Shown: positions 36,409 through 45,133, counted from the stretch's first letter. The stretch is 64,000 nt of DNA from Ideonella sp. A 288 (GCF_002198735.1 NZ_MWLO01000131.1:38314-102313); one strand, 5' to 3'. Program-made: numbers and translations. The notes: generated by a model not told the origin, from the letters alone.

Positions 36409-38655
36409 TCAGGCCTTGCCCACCTGCCACTGGTCGGCCAGGGCCGGCACGCCGCCCATCGCCGGGTCGCTGAGCAGCGGCCGGCCGGTCTCGACGCGCC
36501 CGGCGAAGCGGCGCGAGAAGCCCGCCAGGCCGACGACCTGCACGCTGAAGTCGTACCACATCGCGCTGGCCTCGAGCGAGCGCCGGATCTTGAACTCGCT
36601 GCGCGCGGCCACCTGCTGCACCGCATGAGCACCGCTGCCGAAGTAGGCGTTGGCGACAAGGCGGAACTGGCAGGGCAGCGGGCCGCGGTTGACCAGCGTG
36701 ATCTGCAGTTCGCGGTCGTCGCCGTCGTGGTCGATCAGCACGTCGGGGTTGGCCTGCAGCGCGGCATCGCCCAGCACGGGCCCACCGGTGAAGTGGCGAT
36801 GGAAGCCGTTCGGGCCCAGCACCCACAGGTCGTAGGCGCCGCTGGCCTCGGGCAGCCACTGGCCGTCGAGGTGCTTGCGGGCCTCGACCGTGTAGCGGCG
36901 CGGCACCTGGTCGAGGTGCAGCCGGTCGTAGACGTGGAAGACTGCGGCCGCGCGCCCGGTGTTGGCAAAGCTCAGCGACACGCCGGTGGTGCGACGTTCC
37001 TTGTCGTCGCGGCCTTCGCGCCGCGCGGCCAACGTCACACGGCTGTGCACCTGCAGGTCGTAGGGCAGGGCGCGCGAGGGGCGCACGCCGCGCTCCTGCG
37101 TCGGCAGCGTCAGCGTGGCCGGCGTGGCGGGCAGCTTGCGGCCGGACAGCGCGCGCGCCTTGTCGGCCAGTGCCACCGTGGCCGGCAGCGAGGCGAAGAA
37201 GGCGCGCTCGTCCGGGTCCTTGAAGTTGAAGGCGCTGGTCAGGTCGCCGCACACGGCGCGGCGCCAGGCGCTGATGTTGGGCTCCTTCACCTCGAAGCGG
37301 CGCTCGACGAAGCGCAGCACCGAGGTGTGGTCGAACACCTGCGAGTCGACCCAGCCACCCTTGCTCCAGGGCGACACCACGTACATCGGCACCCGCGGGC
37401 CGAGGCCGTAGGGGCGGTGCAGCAGCGCCTGCTCGGCGGGGTTGTCGAAGTAGCCCGGGAAGGGCAGCAGGTGTTCGTGGTACTCGCCGGTGGTGTCGAC
37501 GGTGGAGTCGCCCGCCCGCTTGGCCAGTGCCGGGTTCGCGTTCCACTGCGTGTAGGACGGCGCAGCCGGCGGCGGCAGGTGGTCGAAGAAGCCGTCGTTC
37601 TCGTCGAAGTTGATGAACAGCACCGTCTTCGACCAGACGGCCGGGTTGGACGTCAGCGCATCCAGCACGCGCGAGGTGTAGTCGGCGCCCTGGGCCGGGC
37701 TGGACGGGCCGGGGTGCTCGGAGCCCTCGGCGCTGGCCACGATCCAGCTCACCTGCGGCAGCTTGTCGGCCAGCACGTCGGCGCGCAGCAGGTCGAGGTC
37801 GCGCGTGCTCACGCCGCGGTCGCGCAGCGCCTGCGAATAGCCCGGCTTCTGGAACCAGGCATCGCGGAAGGTCTTGAAGCCGGCCAGCGGGTTGTCGGTG
37901 AAGTTGTCGGCCATGTTCTCGTACACCTGCCAGCTGATGCCGGCGGCCTGCAGGCGCTCGGGGTAGGTGGTCCAGGTGTAGCCGCCATCGCCGTAGTCGG
38001 CATCGAACCAGTCGTAGTCGTTGTAGGTGGCCGGGCCGTTGCCCTTGCGCAGAGGGTCGTTGGTGCCAGTCCACTGGAACAGCCGGTTCGAGTTGGTGCC
38101 GGCCGGCATCGACGCGTGGTAGGCATCGCAGATCGTGAAGGCATTGGCCAGCGACCACTGGAAGGGCATGTCGGCCTGGCCGAAGTAGGCCATCGAGTGG
38201 TTGCCCTTGGACTGCGGCCAGGCGTTCATGCGGCCGTGGTCCCACGCCGTCTGGCCGTTCTGCCAGTTGTGCGGCGTGCCTTCGACGCGCATGACACCGA
38301 AGTCCTTGGTGGTGTCCAGGCGGAACGGCGCGATGGCCGCCGGCAGCGCGCCCGGGCTCTGGTTGGGCTGCACGAACACCGTCTTGCCCGACAGGCCCGT
38401 GGTGTTGGCCACCGGGATCGGGAAGCGGTCGCCGAAGCCGCGCACGCCCTGCAGCGTGCCGAAGTAGTGGTCGAACGACCGGTTCTCCTGCATCAGGATG
38501 ACGATGTGCTCGACATCTTCGATGCTGCGCGTGCGGCGGTTCGCCTCGACTGCCAGCGCGCGCTGGATGGCCGGGGGAAAGGTCGTCAGCGCGGCGGCGG
38601 CGCCGCTGGCACTGGCCACGGTGCGCAGGAAGTGGCGGCGATCGGTCTGGCTCAT
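36409..38655 (-). CDS. Phosphocholine-type phospholipase C, Tat-exported
   Basis: A 748-residue enzyme of the PlcN/PlcH (phosphoesterase) family that cleaves phosphatidylcholine or related lipids to diacylglycerol and a phosphorylated head group outside the cell. The N-terminus MSQTDRRHFLRTVASASG is a twin-arginine signal. The catalytic region has VEHIVILMQENRSFDHYFGT, YHASMPAGTNSNRLFQWTG and LFINFDENDGFFDH, all diagnostic of the family. The C-terminal 200 residues contain the two beta-rich modules usual in phospholipase C. The start at 38655 is the one that gives the Tat motif. It could supply phosphate, choline or fatty acids; no partner gene is beside it. Confidence 0.93.
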   Translation of the reverse strand: MSQTDRRHFLRTVASASGAAAALTTFPPAIQRALAVEANRRTRSIEDVEHIVILMQENRSFDHYFGTLQGVRGFGDRFPIPVANTTGLSGKTVFVQPNQSPGALPAAIAPFRLDTTKDFGVMRVEGTPHNWQNGQTAWDHGRMNAWPQSKGNHSMAYFGQADMPFQWSLANAFTICDAYHASMPAGTNSNRLFQWTGTNDPLRKGNGPATYNDYDWFDADYGDGGYTWTTYPERLQAAGISWQVYENMADNFTDNPLAGFKTFRDAWFQKPGYSQALRDRGVSTRDLDLLRADVLADKLPQVSWIVASAEGSEHPGPSSPAQGADYTSRVLDALTSNPAVWSKTVLFINFDENDGFFDHLPPPAAPSYTQWNANPALAKRAGDSTVDTTGEYHEHLLPFPGYFDNPAEQALLHRPYGLGPRVPMYVVSPWSKGGWVDSQVFDHTSVLRFVERRFEVKEPNISAWRRAVCGDLTSAFNFKDPDERAFFASLPATVALADKARALSGRKLPATPATLTLPTQERGVRPSRALPYDLQVHSRVTLAARREGRDDKERRTTGVSLSFANTGRAAAVFHVYDRLHLDQVPRRYTVEARKHLDGQWLPEASGAYDLWVLGPNGFHRHFTGGPVLGDAALQANPDVLIDHDGDDRELQITLVNRGPLPCQFRLVANAYFGSGAHAVQQVAARSEFKIRRSLEASAMWYDFSVQVVGLAGFSRRFAGRVETGRPLLSDPAMGGVPALADQWQVGKA

Positions 38656-38820
38656 GGAGATCCCTTCGAGGTCGGGTGTCGCGGCGCGCCGCGGTGGCGC
38701 GCCATCGAAGGGGCAATCTAGGGGAGTGGTGTGACGTGGCTGCGTCCATTGGATGACAGCCTGTCGGTGCATGCGCCCGGCGCCTGGGCTCGCCCCTGTC
38801 GGGCGACGGCGCCGTGAACG

Positions 38821-39705
38821 TCAATCGTGCAGCAGCGCTTCGATCAGCCGCCGCACGATCGGCAGCGCCGGTGCCTCGGAGCGGCCGGCGCGCGTGACCA
38901 GCCCGAAGCGCGCCGTGGCGGCCAGCGCCGGCGTCAGGGCCAGTTCCACCAGATCGGGTGCCGCGGCGCGGATGGCCAGCAGCACGGCGTCGCTGTGCCG
39001 CACCACGTCGACGAGGCTGGCGATCTCTTCGCAGCGCAGCGTCACGCAGTCGTCCGGGTGGGCCGACGGGCCGTAGCGCTCCACCAGCACCCGCGCCACC
39101 TCGTCGCTGAGCGGGGTCGACGCGATCGGGTGGCCGCGCAGGTCGTCGAAGGACAGCGGCTTGCGGCGGCGCGACAGCGGATGGCCGCGTCGGCACATGA
39201 ATGCGCCGCGCATCTCGGCCAGTGTTTCCACGCGCAGGTCGGCGGTGGGTGACACGGAGCGCGCGTCGACCACCAGCGCGTCGAGCGAGCGCTCGCGCAG
39301 CGCCTGCACCAGCAACTCGGTGCCGCCGCGCTGGATCTCGACGCGCACCTGCGGATGCTGCGTGGCCATGTGCCGCAACAGTGGCGTCATCAGCATGGCG
39401 CCGGGCCCGGAGCCCATGCCGATGCGCACGCTGCCGGCCTGGCCGTCGCGCATCAGCCGGCCGATGTCGCGCAGCTCGGTGGCGTCGAGCACCAACTGGC
39501 GGGCACGGTGCAGCGCCTCGCGGCCGAAGGTGGTGAGCTCGCTGCGGCGGCCCACGCGGTCGAACAGCGGCTGGCCCAGTTCGTCCTCCAGCGCGCGGAT
39601 GCTGCGGCTCAGCGCCGGCTGGGTGACGAACATGGCCTGGGCCGAGCGGCTGAACGAGCCGCTCTCGGCCAGGGCGATCAGGTGTTTCAGCTGCACCAGC
39701 GTCAT
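38821..39705 (-). CDS. LysR-family transcriptional regulator
   Basis: A 294-residue regulator. The N-terminal winged helix spans about residues 1-60 (LKHLIALAESGSFSRSAQAM, then TQPALSRSIRALEDELGQPL), followed by an effector-binding domain with a periplasmic-binding fold. It diverges from a Bug-type binding protein, a common arrangement in Burkholderiales in which the LysR protein controls the neighbour in response to an organic acid. A perfect inverted repeat lies between them. The ligand is unknown. Confidence 0.9.
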   Translation of the reverse strand: MTLVQLKHLIALAESGSFSRSAQAMFVTQPALSRSIRALEDELGQPLFDRVGRRSELTTFGREALHRARQLVLDATELRDIGRLMRDGQAGSVRIGMGSGPGAMLMTPLLRHMATQHPQVRVEIQRGGTELLVQALRERSLDALVVDARSVSPTADLRVETLAEMRGAFMCRRGHPLSRRRKPLSFDDLRGHPIASTPLSDEVARVLVERYGPSAHPDDCVTLRCEEIASLVDVVRHSDAVLLAIRAAAPDLVELALTPALAATARFGLVTRAGRSEAPALPIVRRLIEALLHD

Positions 39706-39743
39706 CGGCGGCTCCGTCGTCTGCCATGCAATGAACTCATGCT

Positions 39744-39763
39744 AATGCAGAAAATAATGCATT
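39744..39763. promoter_or_regulatory. Candidate LysR operator between divergent genes
   Basis: AATGCA (39744-39749) and TGCATT (39758-39763) form a perfect 6-bp inverted repeat with an 8-base AT-rich centre. It is the only AT-rich patch in the 190-base gap between the LysR gene and the Bug gene, as expected for a LysR binding site. Confidence 0.45.
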
Positions 39764-39895
39764 GGACGGCCGATGGCGCGCTGCCTACGATCCGCCCCAG
39801 ACCCACCCGAACCGCCGACGTGGCGCGGCCCCGGTCCATCGCCCCCTGCCATCCACCCACCGCCGCGGCGCCCAGCGCACGGCCCAGGAGACCCC

Positions 39896-40894
39896 ATGAC
39901 CCCGATCCTCGTGCGCACCGTGGCCTGGCTGTCCGGGCTGCTGCTGGCGGCCAGTGCCGCCGTCGCCCAGCCCCTGTCGGCCAAGCCGGTGAACCTGATG
40001 GTGCCGTACCCCGCCGGGGGCCTGTCCGACGCCATCGCCCGCGTCGTCGAGAAGCCGTTGTCCAAGGCCGTGGGACAGATGGTGATCGTCGAGAACGTCG
40101 GCGGCGTGGGCGGCGCCATCGGCGCGCAGAAGGTGCTGGGCGCGCCGGCCGACGGCCATTACCTGTATCAGGGCTCGCCCAACGAGCTGATCCTGTCGCC
40201 GCTGGCGCTGTCGGCCGTGAAGTACAAGTCCGAGGACTGGCGGCTGGTGCAGATGATCGGTGCGTTCCCGATCGCCATCCTGGCGCGCAAGGGCCTGCCG
40301 GCCAACAACGTGGACGAACTGGTGGCGCTGGCGCGCAAGGCCGACGCCGAGGGCCGGCCGCTCACTTACGCCAGCGTGGGCATCGGATCGTTCTATCACG
40401 TGCTGGGCGAGCACTTCGCGCAGACCATCGGCGCGCGCATGACCCATGTGCCCTACAAGGGTGGCGCGCCGGTGTTCCAGGATCTGGGCGGCGAGTTGGT
40501 CGACATCGCGATCTTCGTCGTCGGCACGCAGATCACCGGCCTGGTCGAGCAAGGCCGCATGAAGGTGCTGGCTACGCTGGCGCCGGCCGGCAAGGTGGAG
40601 GCGCCGTTCCTGAAGCAGTACCCCAGCGTCAACGACAGCAAGAGCGTCAGGAACTTCGCCTTCAACACCTGGACCGGCTACTTCGTGCGCAAGGACACGC
40701 CCGAGCCGGTGGTGCAGGCGCTGCACAAGGCGCTCGGCGCCACCATGGCCGATGCCGCGGTGCGCAGCCAGCTCGAGCAGCTGGGCGGCACTGTGCCGCC
40801 GACGATGACGCTGGCCGAGGCCTCGCGCGAGTACGAGGGCCAGACGGCCCGCTTCCGCACCATCGCCAAGGCGATCAAGCTCGACGCACAGTGA
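39896..40894 (+). CDS. Bug-family tripartite tricarboxylate binding protein
   Basis: A 332-residue periplasmic binding protein of the TctC/Bug family. The Sec signal ends around ASAAVAQ, and the ligand pocket motifs VPYPAGGLSDAIAR and GAPADGHYLYQGSPNELILS are conserved, as is MTHVPYKGGAPVFQDLGGEL. Bug proteins bind carboxylates such as citrate, glutamate or aromatic acids. No TctA or TctB membrane subunits are adjacent, so this is probably one of many orphan Bug genes of Burkholderiales. The start at 39896 fits the signal peptide; the open frame reaches further upstream without support. It is divergent from a LysR gene. Confidence 0.92.
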   Translation: MTPILVRTVAWLSGLLLAASAAVAQPLSAKPVNLMVPYPAGGLSDAIARVVEKPLSKAVGQMVIVENVGGVGGAIGAQKVLGAPADGHYLYQGSPNELILSPLALSAVKYKSEDWRLVQMIGAFPIAILARKGLPANNVDELVALARKADAEGRPLTYASVGIGSFYHVLGEHFAQTIGARMTHVPYKGGAPVFQDLGGELVDIAIFVVGTQITGLVEQGRMKVLATLAPAGKVEAPFLKQYPSVNDSKSVRNFAFNTWTGYFVRKDTPEPVVQALHKALGATMADAAVRSQLEQLGGTVPPTMTLAEASREYEGQTARFRTIAKAIKLDAQ

Positions 40895-40908
40895 GGCCAT
40901 TGCGGCCA

Positions 40909-40929
40909 CCGCGGGCAGGGCGCCCGCGG
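40909..40929 (+). terminator. Hairpin after the Bug gene
   Basis: CCGCGGGC (40909-40916) pairs perfectly with GCCCGCGG (40922-40929). It lies 15 bases past the stop and just before the TAGAAT element of the riboswitch promoter. There is no U-run. Confidence 0.5.
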
Positions 40930-40937
40930 CAGGCCGA

Positions 40938-41145
40938 TAGAATCCGTTTTCTGCAGGAGAGTGCCGGGTCGCCCGATCGAGCCCGGCCACCGAAGGCGCA
41001 AACTCCCATGAACGCTCAGGTCCCGTACTGCACGACACCATCGCCGTCTGGAGAGTCTTCACTCGCGTGAAGCACCGAAGGAGCAAGGCCGGGGCCGCCA
41101 GCCCCGCGCCGAATCTCTCAGGTACCGAGGACAGGGGGAGCGGCA
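40938..41145 (+). ncRNA. Tandem glycine riboswitch with its promoter -10
   Basis: TAGAAT (40938-40943) is a likely -10 element, with the transcript starting near 40950. Two glycine aptamers follow: the first from about 40953 (CAGGAGAGTGCC, then CCACCGAAGGCGCAAACTCC) to about 41033, the second from about 41045 (CTGGAGAGTC, then GCACCGAAGGAGCAA) to about 41145. Each carries the conserved GGAGAG, CCGAAGG and CTCAGGTAC/CTCAGGTCCC elements of Rfam class glycine. The linker is short, as in cooperative tandem forms. It lies directly ahead of the D-amino-acid dehydrogenase gene, so glycine should turn that gene on. A GTG at 41067 opens a longer frame but lies inside the aptamer and is not a start. 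Confidence 0.9.
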
Positions 41146-41192
41146 CGCACACGACACCGGTCGTGCGCGACACCCGTTCTCGGAGCTTCTCC

Positions 41193-42494
41193 ATGCAAGT
41201 CACTGTTCTGGGCGCCGGCCTGCTCGGCGTCACCTCGGCCTACTTCCTTCGCCAGCTGGGCCACGACGTCACCGTCGTCGACCGCCAGGCCACGCCGGCC
41301 GCCGAAACCAGCTTCGCCAACGGCGGGCAGATCTCGGTCAGCCACGCCGAACCCTGGGCCAACCCGAGCGCCCCGCTGAAGGTTCTGAAGTGGCTGGGCC
41401 AGGAAGATGCGCCGCTGCTCTTCCGCGTGCGCGCCGACATGCGCCAGTGGCTGTGGGGCCTGCAGTTCCTGCGCGAATGCACGCCGGCGCGCACCCGCCA
41501 CAACATCGGCCAGATTGTGCGCCTGGGCACCTACAGCCGCGACACGCTGCAGCAGCTGCGGCGCGATATCGGCATCGCCTACGACGAGCGCACGCAGGGC
41601 ATCCTGCACTTCTACACCAGCCAGGAAGAGTTCGACGGTGCCGAGGCGCCGGCCGCGCAGATGCGCGCGCTGGGCTGCGACCGCCGCGTGATCTCGGCCG
41701 ACGAGGCGGTGCGCCTGGAGCCCGCGCTGCGCCACATCCGCCCGCAGCTGGCCGGTGCCACCTACACCGCCGAGGACGAGTCGGGCGACGCCAACCGCTT
41801 TGCCCGCGAGCTGGTGGCGCGCTGCATGGCCGACGGCGTGCAGTTCCGCATGAGCCACACGGTGACCGCGCTGCGCGAGGCCGGTGGGCGCATCGACCAC
41901 GTCGAGGCCACCGACGAGGAAGGCCGCTTCCAGCGCCTGCGCGCCGACGCCTTCGTGCTGGCGATGGGCAGCCTGAGCCCGCTGTACACCCGGCCGCTGG
42001 GCATCGAGCTGCCGATCTACCCGGCCAAGGGCTACTCGGTGACCATGCCGGTGAAGGACGCGTCGATGGCGCACCAGGTGTCGCTGACCGACGACGAGTA
42101 CAAGCTGGTCTTCTCCCGCCTGGGCGACCGCCTGCGCATCGCCGGCACGGCCGAGCTGAACGGCTACGACCGCGACCTCAACCGTGTGCGCTGCGAAGCC
42201 ATCGTGCGCCGAGTGGAGCAGTTGTTCCCGGGCGCCGGCGATGCCAGCCAGGCCCAGTTCTGGACCGGCCTGCGCCCGGCCACGCCCAGCAACGTGCCGA
42301 TCATCGGCCGCTCGAAGTTGCCCAACCTGTTCCTGAACACCGGCCACGGCACGCTGGGATGGACGCATTCGTGCGGCTCGGGCAAGAGCATTGCGCGCAT
42401 CGTGAGCGGCCTGGCGCCGGAGGTGGACTTCGCTTTCACCGGGGTCGACGCGCACCGCGGTGGGCGGCCGGCGACGCTCGCGCGGGCGGCCTGA
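41193..42494 (+). CDS. dadA: D-amino-acid dehydrogenase (DadA-like), glycine-riboswitch controlled
   Basis: A 433-residue FAD enzyme of the DadA family that removes the amino group from D-amino acids, or possibly glycine, and passes electrons to the respiratory chain at the membrane. The FAD motif VLGAGLLGVTSAYFLRQLG opens the chain, and FANGGQISVSHAEPW and the C-terminal LNTGHGTLGWTHSCGSG are family hallmarks. The start at 41193 follows GGAGCTTCTCC. The glycine riboswitch upstream shows that glycine is a signal for its expression and perhaps its substrate. Confidence 0.92.
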   Translation: MQVTVLGAGLLGVTSAYFLRQLGHDVTVVDRQATPAAETSFANGGQISVSHAEPWANPSAPLKVLKWLGQEDAPLLFRVRADMRQWLWGLQFLRECTPARTRHNIGQIVRLGTYSRDTLQQLRRDIGIAYDERTQGILHFYTSQEEFDGAEAPAAQMRALGCDRRVISADEAVRLEPALRHIRPQLAGATYTAEDESGDANRFARELVARCMADGVQFRMSHTVTALREAGGRIDHVEATDEEGRFQRLRADAFVLAMGSLSPLYTRPLGIELPIYPAKGYSVTMPVKDASMAHQVSLTDDEYKLVFSRLGDRLRIAGTAELNGYDRDLNRVRCEAIVRRVEQLFPGAGDASQAQFWTGLRPATPSNVPIIGRSKLPNLFLNTGHGTLGWTHSCGSGKSIARIVSGLAPEVDFAFTGVDAHRGGRPATLARAA

Positions 42495-42628
42495 GCGGGC
42501 GCGGGCGCCGCCCTGTCGCGCAGGCCGTCGGCGAGCACGCGAAGGGCCGGGGCTTTCGCGGCAGGGCGAACTCGGCCACACTGGTGCCGCTGTCCCACCC
42601 CTCAGGTCGTGCCTGCGGAGGATCCATC

Positions 42629-43087
42629 GTGCACAAGCGCCTGGGCCTGTTCGTTCTTGCCGCCTCACTGGCAGGCTGCGCCGGCATGTCGACGCACCCG
42701 CCGGGAATGCCGGCACCCGAGGCCGTCGTGCCGGAGATCGCTCGACAGTTCAGCGCCTGCGACCTGGACACACTCGTCGGACACTACTCGCCGGCCATCG
42801 AGTTCATCTCGCCGAGCACGCCGCAGCCGTTGGTCGGCCACACGGCGATCCGGCGCTATTTCTCGGGCGCCTGCCAGGGCCGGTTTCGCCCGGTCATGCG
42901 GGTCGAGGCGCAACAGGTGCGCCTGCTGTCGGCAGACGCCGCCGTCGTCACCGGCCGCTACAGCTTCGGCCGCACCGACCGCCCGGACGACACGCCCTGG
43001 CCTGCGTTCTTCGTCATCACGCTCAGGCGCGACCAGGGCGTGTGGCGGATCGAGACGCAGGCCACCTTCGCGATTCCCGAGGGGTGA
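42629..43087 (+). CDS. SnoaL/DUF4440-like lipoprotein
   Basis: A 152-residue predicted lipoprotein. It begins with GTG (MHKRLGLFVLAASLAGCAG, lipobox LAGC) behind GGAGG. The mature part has an NTF2/SnoaL-like cone: a helix QFSACDLDTLVGHYSP, then FISPSTPQPLVGHTAIRRYF and a closing sheet with FVITLRRDQGVWRI. Such small proteins are often steroid-isomerase-like or have no known role. No enzymatic residue can be assigned. It follows dadA by 134 bases and precedes another small exported protein. Confidence 0.8.
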   Translation: MHKRLGLFVLAASLAGCAGMSTHPPGMPAPEAVVPEIARQFSACDLDTLVGHYSPAIEFISPSTPQPLVGHTAIRRYFSGACQGRFRPVMRVEAQQVRLLSADAAVVTGRYSFGRTDRPDDTPWPAFFVITLRRDQGVWRIETQATFAIPEG

Positions 43088-43292
43088 CACGCCGCCACAC
43101 GGACGCTGTCCGGTGTCGCCGCAGCGCCGCGATCACCGGGCCCGGCTGCGGCCTCAAGACCGAGTGTGCCGCCTGCGGTGGGTGCGGCACAGACCGCATC
43201 CCCGCCTGCCACGTCTGGCCCGAGTCCGGCGCACGCGACCGGCGGCAGCTCGGCGATGCCGTATCGTCGACACTTCACCACCGAGTTCGCCC

Positions 43293-43712
43293 ATGCACCT
43301 CGCATCCCGCCAAGCCACTGTCGCAATGGCCGCCACGCTGCTTGCCGCGCTGACCGGTCCCGCGTTCGCAGCCCCGGCGGCGGCGGCCGCCACGGGCACC
43401 ACGGAGGCCAGACCCATGAAAGACATCCGCTTCGTCATCTTCCATGCGCCGGGCCCGCGGTGGCAAGCTGGCAAGGGCATGTTCGATCAGGAGGGCCTGC
43501 AGGGCCACCTCGACCACTACCGCAAGCTGCACGCCGACGGCAAGCTCGCGCTGGGCGGCCCGCACCTCGACGACCAGGGCGGCGGCATGATGATCCCGGA
43601 AGCCGGCCTGACGAAGGAGGAACTCACTGCCTTCGCCGAGGCCGACCCGGCGGTGGCGAGCGGCCTGCTGCGGGTGCAGGTGCGGCCGTGGCTGGTGGGC
43701 ATGAAGAAGTGA
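43293..43712 (+). CDS. Exported YCII-related protein
   Basis: A 139-residue protein with a Sec signal peptide (ATLLAALTGPAFAAP) and a ferredoxin-like YCII-related domain: DIRFVIFHAPGPRW, then LQGHLDHYRKLHADGKLALG, GGPHLDDQGGGMMI and a final LLRVQVRPWLVGM. The conserved His and Asp of the family (HLDHY and HLDDQ) are kept. YCII proteins are usually cytoplasmic, so the signal peptide is unusual. The function is unknown. The start at 43293 is set by the signal peptide. Confidence 0.8.
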   Translation: MHLASRQATVAMAATLLAALTGPAFAAPAAAAATGTTEARPMKDIRFVIFHAPGPRWQAGKGMFDQEGLQGHLDHYRKLHADGKLALGGPHLDDQGGGMMIPEAGLTKEELTAFAEADPAVASGLLRVQVRPWLVGMKK

Positions 43713-43726
43713 CGGCAGCGGCCCCA

Positions 43727-43746
43727 GGTGCCGGGCCCCCGGCGCC
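43727..43746. terminator. Hairpin between convergent genes
   Basis: GGTGCCGG (43727-43734) pairs with CCGGCGCC (43739-43746), with one G-U pair and a 4-base loop. It lies 15 bases past the YCII stop and before the convergent stop at 43761. Confidence 0.5.
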
Positions 43747-43760
43747 CTGATCCCGCCCGG

Positions 43761-44012
43761 TCACCCCACGTGGTGCGGACCCTGAAGCCATCCCGCAGCG
43801 CCGATGGTGAAGAAGCCGGGACCGGCCTGCCATCCAATCGAATCGAGGTACCACAGCACCAGGATCACCGCGATGATGGGCGCGGCGAGCACGAAGAAGA
43901 TCCACACCGTCATCAGGACCGGCCACACGTCCTTCACCCAGAGCACGCGCAGGTCTTGCCAGACGGCGGTGGCCGCTTCCGCGAATTCCTGAATCCACAC
44001 GCGATTGGTCAT
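43761..44012 (-). CDS. Small membrane protein of unknown function
   Basis: An 83-residue protein with one strong membrane helix (PVLMTVWIFFVLAAPIIAVI), preceded by an amphipathic helix (WQDLRVLWVKDVW) and followed by a short aromatic tail. No family was recognised. The start at 44012 (MTNRVWIQEFAEAAT) follows a GGGG-type site; the longer frame upstream has no support. It converges on the YCII gene. Confidence 0.6.
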   Translation of the reverse strand: MTNRVWIQEFAEAATAVWQDLRVLWVKDVWPVLMTVWIFFVLAAPIIAVILVLWYLDSIGWQAGPGFFTIGAAGWLQGPHHVG

Positions 44013-44274
44013 GATCTGCCCCGGCCAGTCCTCACACTCGTTGTCGGCATGGGGTGCGGGAACTGAAGCCACGGCGTCCATGTGAACGCTCGGACCTTCA
44101 GATCCTGCAGGCCACTCGTCCGCGCCAGGGTGGCGGTTGAGCCTTCTGCCAGTGCCTGGCGTCGTGGGCATCGATCAGTCGGCGAGCTGCATCGCTGCGT
44201 TGTGGTTGTGGGTCAGCGGACAGAGGCCGATGAGCCCATTGCCGGCGGTCTGCGCCGGCTGCAGGAGTCCTACT

Positions 44275-44291
44275 TTGAATTCGTACTTCAA
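44275..44291 (+). promoter_or_regulatory. Candidate VapB operator
   Basis: TTGAATTCGTACTTCAA is an inverted repeat with perfect 5-base arms, lying 22 bases before the antitoxin start in an otherwise AT-poor region. Antitoxins of this type bind such sites to repress their own operon. The rest of the 300-base gap upstream (44013-44312) shows no gene. Confidence 0.35.
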
Positions 44292-44312
44292 TTTCTGCTC
44301 ATTGGAGGCCAC

Positions 44313-44600
44313 ATGCATGTGACGGAGAAGGGCCAGGTCACGATCCCCAAGCACATCCGTGATGCGGCCGGTGTTGCGCCTGGCAGCGAGGTCTCCTTCA
44401 GCCTGGAGGGCAGCAGGATCGTCATCACACCGGTGGCTACATCGGTGAAGCAGGACCGGCGCGCGATGCTGCGTGCCGCGGCGGCGCGTGTCAGGGGCAG
44501 CCTGAAGCCTGAGTTCAGGCAGTTCGGTGCCGACGAGATCATGGATTTTCTGCGCGGCGATGCTGCCGCCCCGGCTGCCAAGCGCCATGGCCGTCGCTAG
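44313..44600 (+). CDS. vapB: VapB-type antitoxin with SpoVT/AbrB domain
   Basis: A 95-residue antitoxin. The N-terminal 45 residues form a swapped-hairpin DNA-binding domain (MHVTEKGQVTIPKHIRDAAG, then VSFSLEGSRIVI). The C-terminal tail (RGSLKPEFRQFGADEIMDFL) is the toxin-binding part. The start at 44313 follows GGAGG. Its stop overlaps the toxin frame by 14 bases. The frame is intact, although the downstream toxin is destroyed, so it may act only as a repressor or protect against related toxins. Confidence 0.85.
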   Translation: MHVTEKGQVTIPKHIRDAAGVAPGSEVSFSLEGSRIVITPVATSVKQDRRAMLRAAAARVRGSLKPEFRQFGADEIMDFLRGDAAAPAAKRHGRR

Positions 44601-45024
44601 CCTCAGCAACTGCGATGGCAGCGCAGGAACTCTGGTCGACACAAACGTCTGGGTCGACTGCATCGACGAGACCAGTCCGTGGAACGAGTGGGCCGTCGAA
44701 TAGCTGCAACGCCTGAGCGAGCGCGCCCCGCTTCACGTCAATCAGATCCTCTACACGGAACTGTTGGTTCCCGGGCCCGACATCGATGCGCTGGATGCGC
44801 TTCTCGACGTCTACGACACACTGCGCAGTCCGCTCCCGTGGGCTTGCGCATCGTTGACTGCATCGGCGTTTGCCACCTACCGCAGCCGCGGCGGTGCCAG
44901 GCAGAAGCCGATTCCCGGCTTCTACATTGGCGCCCATGCCGCCGCCGCAAACCTGAGTGTGCTCACCCGCGATCCGGCGCCGTACAGAAGCTACTTCCCT
45001 CGGCTCGTCGTCGTGGCCCCTTGA
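44587..45024 (+). pseudogene. vapC: VapC PIN-domain toxin, inactivated
   Basis: A PIN-domain ribonuclease toxin of about 145 codons. It begins at 44587, overlapping vapB, with LVDTNVWVDCIDETSPWNEW carrying the first catalytic Asp. An amber TAG at 44701-44703 interrupts the frame where the family has Gln (WAVE-stop-LQRLSERAPLHV); a C-to-T change would explain it. The rest is still readable: LYTELLVPG with the second acid, then IPGFYIGAHAAAANLSVLTRD. The conserved Asp before FxIGAHA is Gly here (codon 44917-44919), so a second essential residue is also lost. The last acid, in TRD, remains. Either lesion alone should abolish nuclease activity. Confidence 0.85.
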
Positions 45025-45133
45025 GGCCATTGCAGCCCGTGGATGCGGCATTCAACGCAAGGGCTGCGTTGCCTCGATTCCACAAGGTCGCCCACGCTTC
45101 GACTGCCTGGAGCACGCGTCGATCTTGGCGGCC

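Noticed and set aside
36392..39727. An 1111-codon minus-strand frame covering the LysR and phospholipase genes
   Set aside because: It is a shadow frame of both genes. The Tat signal and family motifs of phospholipase C are in the other frame at 36409-38655.
41067..41192. A longer dadA frame starting with GTG at 41067
   Set aside because: It lies inside the second glycine aptamer. The ATG at 41193 gives the normal DadA N-terminus.
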